Shown here: positions 58,763 through 64,000 of the stretch, in pieces | How the letters are laid out: each line of letters opens with the position of its first letter | Numbering within the stretch: the stretch's first letter is position 1 | NCBI GenBank assembly: GCA_021234155.1 | Contig: JAJEKV010000018.1 | Location: 18,682,583-18,746,582 of the forward strand | DNA from: Isoetes taiwanensis | Taxonomy: Eukaryota; Streptophyta; Lycopodiopsida; Isoetales; Isoetaceae | DNA length: 64,000 nt | Direction of reading: 5' to 3' | Made by a program: the position numbers and the translations under genes | The notes under the pieces: model-generated | What the model saw: only the letters and a program-made list of their open reading frames with translations | Told to the model about the DNA's origin: nothing | Databases searched by the model: none

Positions 58763-60735
58763 TTCGTTAAGGGTATCACCGCCGCTACCAGGCTGTCCTC
58801 CAGATTAAGTCCGGGTAAGTCATCCGGAAGTCGTGGTTAAAGGAATTGCCTCGAGGCCCGTAGTACTTGCGTTGCGCGGTGGATCAAAGCTCTCGACGTG
58901 TTTGCCGGGATCCTGTTTAGCCAGGCACCATGCTCACGGGCAGCTGAACATATCATGCGCTACTTCCCTACTTCAAAAGGCCAGAGAATATTAAAACGTT
59001 AATATGGTTCGCCAGGGAATTATAATGTTTTCTACAAGCGCACCCATTCCGTGAAGTGGAGAGTTCCCCGTCATTATAGCTGTTAATCTGAATCGCATCA
59101 AGTTGCAGCCTACTTATGCGTCTTTGCTTGTTAGGGGCAAACCGGTATGAATCAATTTCATGACAATATACTTGAGTATTAGCTAGTGACATTTTAAAGT
59201 TCTTATTAAAATTAATGTGAACTAATATAGGCTCTTCTGAGATCTATAATTGAAACCCTTCAGGCCGTAGACCGATGAGGCGGCTTTAGCGTGCTTTAGT
59301 TACTTTGTCCGGTCAGGAGCTCTATGTTTGCTTTCGGATCCTTTGCGTTGAGATGCAATCACAGGTTGCAGGAGCTGCAGTATCCTGAGTTCAGTGAGGC
59401 GGGCGGCAAAAAATAAAGAAATACCCTTCCGATGTCTGGCCGAAACGAGTTAGTGGTTTTAAGGACTTTTGACCAATGTATCGCTTCTTTCCCGCCGTCA
59501 CGCCCAGTTTGTGACCCACATGGTGCCTTTGACGCCATCGATGGGTAGCGCCAATATCAAAGAAGGAAATAATAAAAACAAGACTATGACTAGGTCATGT
59601 ACCTCCTTTTAAAATTATAAATACAAGCCCATCATCGGGGAAATTGAGCTTCTTCAGGATCGCCTTTGCTTTTCTATCCTCTGGGAAGCTCGAACGGCAC
59701 TGGCGCTCTCTGCCCCGTTGGTCATGGCTGGGACCTCCATACTCACATGGGAACCATGCTGAGGGAGGTGTGCATTTGTGACAAAGCGTCCCACTCAGTG
59801 TAAATGTATAAAAGACCCGCCCACCTCATCCTCCTTCTTAGAGGAAATCCACTTTAGAGGCGCCTCCGTGGTGGGTGCTCCTCAAAAGCGTGTTTGCTCA
59901 TAAAGAAATCAAACTCCTCCCATATCAAAGTCCCGATTAAGAACCTTTTTGGGAAAAACTTTAAATGGCATTCTAAAGTAGAAGAAGGAATAGAACTTTC
60001 AAAACAATTTCCATTCCAGGTGACTGGTACTATCTTGGGATTAGAATTATCTTTAAACTCTTAGCTCCTCAATTCCGCGCCATCAACCACATCAAAATTA
60101 CATTGTGTCGCGATAGTGGGATTGCTGTTGGGGCTTGATCACCGGCAGGAACAAGTACAATGCCAGAATAGTAGAATGGGACTCTTCCTTGGAGCGATGC
60201 GTTAATTAGGTGGGGATCCTTCCCTCTCCAGAAGTCGAAGAATGGCGACCATGTTAACCAGGATCCGGAATACCGTGATCGTCACGATCTTTTGGGGCGT
60301 TTGTGATGCAATTGCTCACTCGCCGGGCTGGGGAAGTAATGAGAATAGAGGCGTCTCTCAACGTAACGCCGGCAAAGAAATGGTACGTGCAGTGATGGAT
60401 ATATATTACAGTGAAATCTTCGCCAGTTTCTTTTGAAGAATGCGAACCAAAGGTCCTCTTGCCTGAAGCGAGGTCCATACGTTAGCGTTCTCAATATTCT
60501 CATGGCAGGGCAGGTAGGCCGATAATCGCACTTCCTGTGATTTGAGAATTGGAAGCGGGAAATTTTCTTGAAGAAGTTTAAATTTATTCGAAGCAAAATA
60601 ACTTTTGGTTTGGTCCTACCAGAGTGAGGAGGACATGTTTTAAAGGAAGAAGCGGGGGGCCGGACTGCAGAAACACAAATATCATCTGCAAAAACAATTC
60701 CATTTATTTATTATTTTTTATAAAAAGCTATCTTA
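58763..60735. other. Unassigned DNA of balanced composition
   Basis: This stretch has fewer A/T runs than its surroundings and no repeat copies elsewhere in the window. Frames at 58968-59192 (minus) and 60242-60436 (plus) have no known motif. The texture would suit organellar-derived or single-copy DNA, but I found no rRNA, tRNA or organelle gene to prove it. Confidence 0.35.
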
Positions 60736-60935
60736 ATGCCCAAACCTAGCTGGTGTAGTGATAAGGTGGGAGTTGGCGTCGCGGGAGGGGCTGCTCCCGG
60801 CCGATTGCCCTACCTGCGTGGAGTCCTCCTCCTATTTTTCTCGAGAGCTGGGTCCGCCTCACCTGCAGCAGGGTCGAGCTCCCGTGCACCGAAGCTCGCC
60901 CACCTAATTAGAGGGGTGAAATAATAAAAACTCTG
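60736..60935 (+). mobile_element. Weak candidate SINE or tRNA-related insert
   Basis: 'tagctggtgtagtgataagg' (60748-60767) resembles the A-box start of tRNA-derived SINEs. 'gggtcgagctcccg' (60871-60884) resembles a B box, and an A-rich end 'gaaataataaaaa' follows at 60918-60930. The A-B distance of about 120 bp is far above the usual 30-50, so an internal insertion or chance is likely. Confidence 0.3.
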
Positions 60936-63900
60936 TAAGTAGCGTGAGTGTACGCTTAGTTCCATATAAAGTAGGGTTAGGGTTGCCCTCTTCATTGCCA
61001 GCAGGAAAAGAGCACTGGTCAAAAGAAATTAGCCAAGGGAAAAGCATTTGACCATAGACTGTTGGTTTGCAGCATAATAGAATGATACCTAATCCGCAAA
61101 GATAAAAAATAAATATTTTCATGGATTGAAATATCACTAATGAGCCGTAGGACTTCTGTGATCTTGGCTGGTCTTGTGAGAGGAGAGCCTTATAGCATAT
61201 GAATATTACATGTTGAGAAAAGAGAGAATTTTGTGAGGGAAGCCTTTGGGGAGGCCTGCATGTGACTATATATATATTAATTTGAACATAGCGAGAGGAG
61301 TCGCGAGAGAGAAAAGCTTTGAACAAGTGTCTTTGAATAAATACCTAAATTTATATTCTTGCTCATTTTATCGTGAAAGTATCACCATTATATATCGCTT
61401 GGGGTGCATGTCAGACTCCAGGTTGTATTTATCGAGGCCATGTATTCGCGCACAGGGCCTCAGGTTATGCATTAGCATTTTTAGTGCCACATCTCGGCTG
61501 AAACCTCGGTTGCGTGTGGCATCATCAAACCCTAAGGTTGTGTCCGTCGCGACCTATTGCACATCTGGTAAGTGCCGTAATCATCAAACCCCAACACAGG
61601 TGTGCCACATCATCAAACCCTAGATTGTTGCCACATGGCATTTTCAATCTAGGGGTTTGATGATAGCCTAAAACCTAGGGTTTGGCGTCCTAATAGCGAC
61701 GCATCACTACAAGTTATGATTAATAATTTATTTACCATTAATAATAATTTTTTGATTAATAAATTACTTTTCATTAGTAATTTTGAATAAAACATTTATT
61801 GATGCAACAAGCCTCAAATAGGAAGACAAAATTATATTAATCACTTCTTGCAAGCATTTAACAGTAGCTTAGCCATCAAATTGGATCACCACACTTCATA
61901 TGTCGTCTCTCTCTCACAACTATATCCCGAGAAGAAAGCCTACATTGTTTTGAACACATCGGCGGCCAGCGAGCAATAGATGCGATCCATGTGCACCCGG
62001 CTCTATCCATCATCATTTGGACCTTCCTTATGTTGGATGAGTAAGCCAGTAATGCTAGAGTATCGGTCGGTTGGGTTTATCTCAACACAACCCCATAAAG
62101 CGCATTGCTGGACAAAATCAAAAGACATCATTGCGGGGGCGTATACCGTGGAATATCTCATACCCCATGATGCTTGGTCATCTGATGATGATGTAAAACT
62201 CCTCTTCTCCCACCAGGATGCTCGCCGCCGTTCATCTTGCTTAATGTATAGCGGCTCTTCAATTTGAGCATTTGATCCTTGCAAAAAAAGCGAGGAGGCA
62301 TTTATTACATCCACCAATAACCACCCACACATTTGTAAGGGGTATCAAAGTAGGTTTGACCCTTTTTGCAATTGAGCTTTGTGTGTGTCCAACCTGGAAG
62401 CGTGGATGGCATAGACTCATACGCAAGAGGCGAGAGCTATTTCACGGGGCGATACTTATACACGAGTCTCATTTTGGCTTTCCACTCCGCTTGCCTCTTC
62501 ATATCAGCCCTTCTTGGAGCCTTTATGCATTGCATTTGACCATCTCTATAAGAAGAGAATTGGCTTCGGAAGATGACCAAATGAATTACGCAAAGGTTCC
62601 TCCATTCATGAATAACCAAGACCTACCATTGGTCCTGTGGCTCATCTCCACAAAGACCTCGAGGGGGCAAGTCAAGGGGTGTAGTAATCTTTGGACTTGG
62701 GCTCTTGAAAGCGGATATGCCCAGCCGACCAACAACCATGATCGCGACTCTATCTTGGCCTCTCACACAATGCCGGTATAATAATCATCTTGATTAAAGT
62801 CACAGGGTTCCCAGATCACGGATTTGGTATATCACGGCTGATCTTGTTTACTACCGTGCGCTACAACTCCAGCGGCATCCACGGGAATCTGCGTCAATAA
62901 TCGCGACACATTTATCGCCAGGCATGTAATGATAATCAGCCTGCACCAATAGAGCTCCCACCATGGATAAGACTATCTAACTCCTTCCTGTTCATCATTG
63001 GGGCGCTCGCAGCCCATCTTGTGATCTTCGTCGGACCTTTACGCCGCCCGCAGATTGGCCCATAAAATTCCCGTTATGCCTGAAGCGCAAGGGGCTCATA
63101 AAGTGGCACTTTATACCAAGTAGCATCTCAATTACGGCTTCCGGAGTTGCAAACCCGAACTTTTAAGTTCTTTCTCATCATATCTTTAGCGCCGGTTTCC
63201 ATTACTTCTACGGCCACCTCCCACATAATTGAGCCAGGCATTCTTTCTGGTGATGCTACAAAGCGGTTAATTCGATCGCTCCGGTTTGCATATATGGATT
63301 CCCCAAGATTGATGCAATAGCGCATATTTATTTGATTGATGGGGATCGCCCTAATTTCACACTAAGCATCTGTCCTTCACGAAGGCCATTTTATGCCTAC
63401 AAACAAAACAAAATAATGAATACAAAAGCCAAGCATGCACAAAGTAGGGTACGACATAATCGACAATATCAAACGTAATAATGCGGACCATATAATCATT
63501 ACTTATATAAGCCTATGGCGACTAATACCTTATCAGGTCCCAGGGGTCAAAAAGCAAGAAAAAAGGAAGAAGAAGCAAAGAAAAACTAAATGGGATTTAG
63601 ATTAGGGTATTCCGGACCGGACCAATTGCATTGCGTATTACTAGTTAATTGGTTAGCGGATAGTCCCGAAATTTAGTTGCTTTTTAACCAAAACACTACC
63701 TAAACTTATCTTGGCACCTTGTTCCCGGATTAGTTAACAAAATTAACTAAAATTAACTAAATTAGAAGTGCTTTATAAGGGTCACTTTAAGTTTTAGTTA
63801 ATTGGCATATAATTTTTATGCCTTTGGCTAATAACTAGACATGTTGAGAATAGTTGTGAGACTAATTAAGTTAAAGTTATTTTTTAAAAACTTTTAAGTG

Positions 63901-64000
63901 GGAATTAATTACTTACGTAAGTTAGCCTAACCTATTTTTTTTTTTTAACTAACTTGCGGGTGTGAGAGGGAATCATCCGATTCTGTTAACCTAGCCCTAG
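60936..64000. other. Intergenic DNA; one hairpin, no gene recognised
   Basis: Contains 'catcatcaaacc' repeats (about 61516, 61581, 61608), the hairpin at 61609-61664 and AT-rich DNA at 61700-61800 and 63600-63960. Reading frames of about 95-170 codons at 61980-62781 (both strands) overlap one another and show no recognisable motif, so I do not call a gene. Confidence 0.4.
61609..61664. repeat. Hairpin with 19-20-nt arms and 17-nt loop
   Basis: Left arm atcatcaaaccctagattg (61609-61627) pairs with 61645-61664 with a single bulged base. The left-arm word 'catcatcaaaccc' also occurs twice upstream, so the hairpin may have arisen by inverted duplication of a local repeat. Confidence 0.85.

Noticed and set aside
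58763-60735. Mitochondrial insert (NUMT)
   Set aside because: Composition is suggestive, but no mitochondrial gene, intron core or tRNA could be identified.
60871-60884. tRNA gene
   Set aside because: B-box-like word present, but no cloverleaf with acceptor and anticodon stems can be folded around it.
60972-60986. Telomere-type repeat (tagggttagggtt)
   Set aside because: Fewer than three units; likely chance.
62003-62332. 109-codon minus-strand frame as a gene
   Set aside because: It overlaps plus-strand frames of similar length, has no recognisable domain and continues into stops on both sides.

Overview
The window looks like nuclear DNA of a land plant. The only host-gene relics I recognise are an intron-bearing remnant of the plastid-targeted acetyl-CoA carboxylase carboxyltransferase alpha subunit (accA/CAC3 type, 1.17-2.02 kb) and a remnant of an FCP1/HAD-type phosphatase (44.2-44.8 kb). 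Almost everything else is transposable-element debris. The abundance of non-L1-type LINEs (endonuclease + RT + C-terminal Cys/His segment, with microsatellite instead of poly(A) tails) makes a seed-free plant such as a fern or lycophyte plausible, but that is inference. I see no intact host gene, rRNA gene, tRNA gene, CRISPR array or prokaryotic operon.

Layout. 0-11 kb: accA pseudogene, then T-rich intergenic DNA with many short tandem duplications, a T37/G11 run, a pair of minus-strand tRNA-like SINE candidates (4.5-4.8 kb), a possible solo LTR (4.83 kb) and an (AT)n tract. 11-15.3 kb: a decayed full-size LINE (LINE-1), flanked by an unusual direct repeat of about 160 bp. 15.4-19.25 kb: unrecognised coding-like DNA leading into LINE-2, which breaks off before RT motif A. 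24.46-31.55 kb: an LTR element with giant 2.8-kb LTRs and only 1.5 kb inside (LARD-like), with an ACATC target duplication. 33.88-35.24 kb: a 1.35-kb polypurine tract. 37.2-44.2 kb: LINE-3, split in its RT by a complete Ty1/copia element (copia-1, 37555-43036, TSD CAATA), followed directly by the FCP1-like relic. 46.45-47.31 kb: a 3' fragment of the LINE-1 family (LINE-4). 48.95-54.33 kb: a second complete copia element (copia-2, TSD CCATT). 57.66-58.1 kb: an L1-like endonuclease scrap beside a CpG-dense block rich in GACGTC. 58.8-64 kb: unrecognised DNA of more balanced composition, with one hairpin.

All three LTR elements lie on the minus strand and all recognised LINE pieces on the plus strand. 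None has an open reading frame long enough to function. Differences between repeat copies, and damage to otherwise invariant motifs such as three primer-binding sites, cluster at CAG/CTG (CHG) trinucleotides. This points either to long-read basecalling error at methylated CHG sites or to methylation-driven mutation. It matters for every frameshift and stop reported here. I did not find a convincing new functional system. The most interesting items are the LARD-like element, the nested copia-in-LINE with exact target duplication, the hairpins and short palindromes, the CpG-rich block and the CHG-biased damage.
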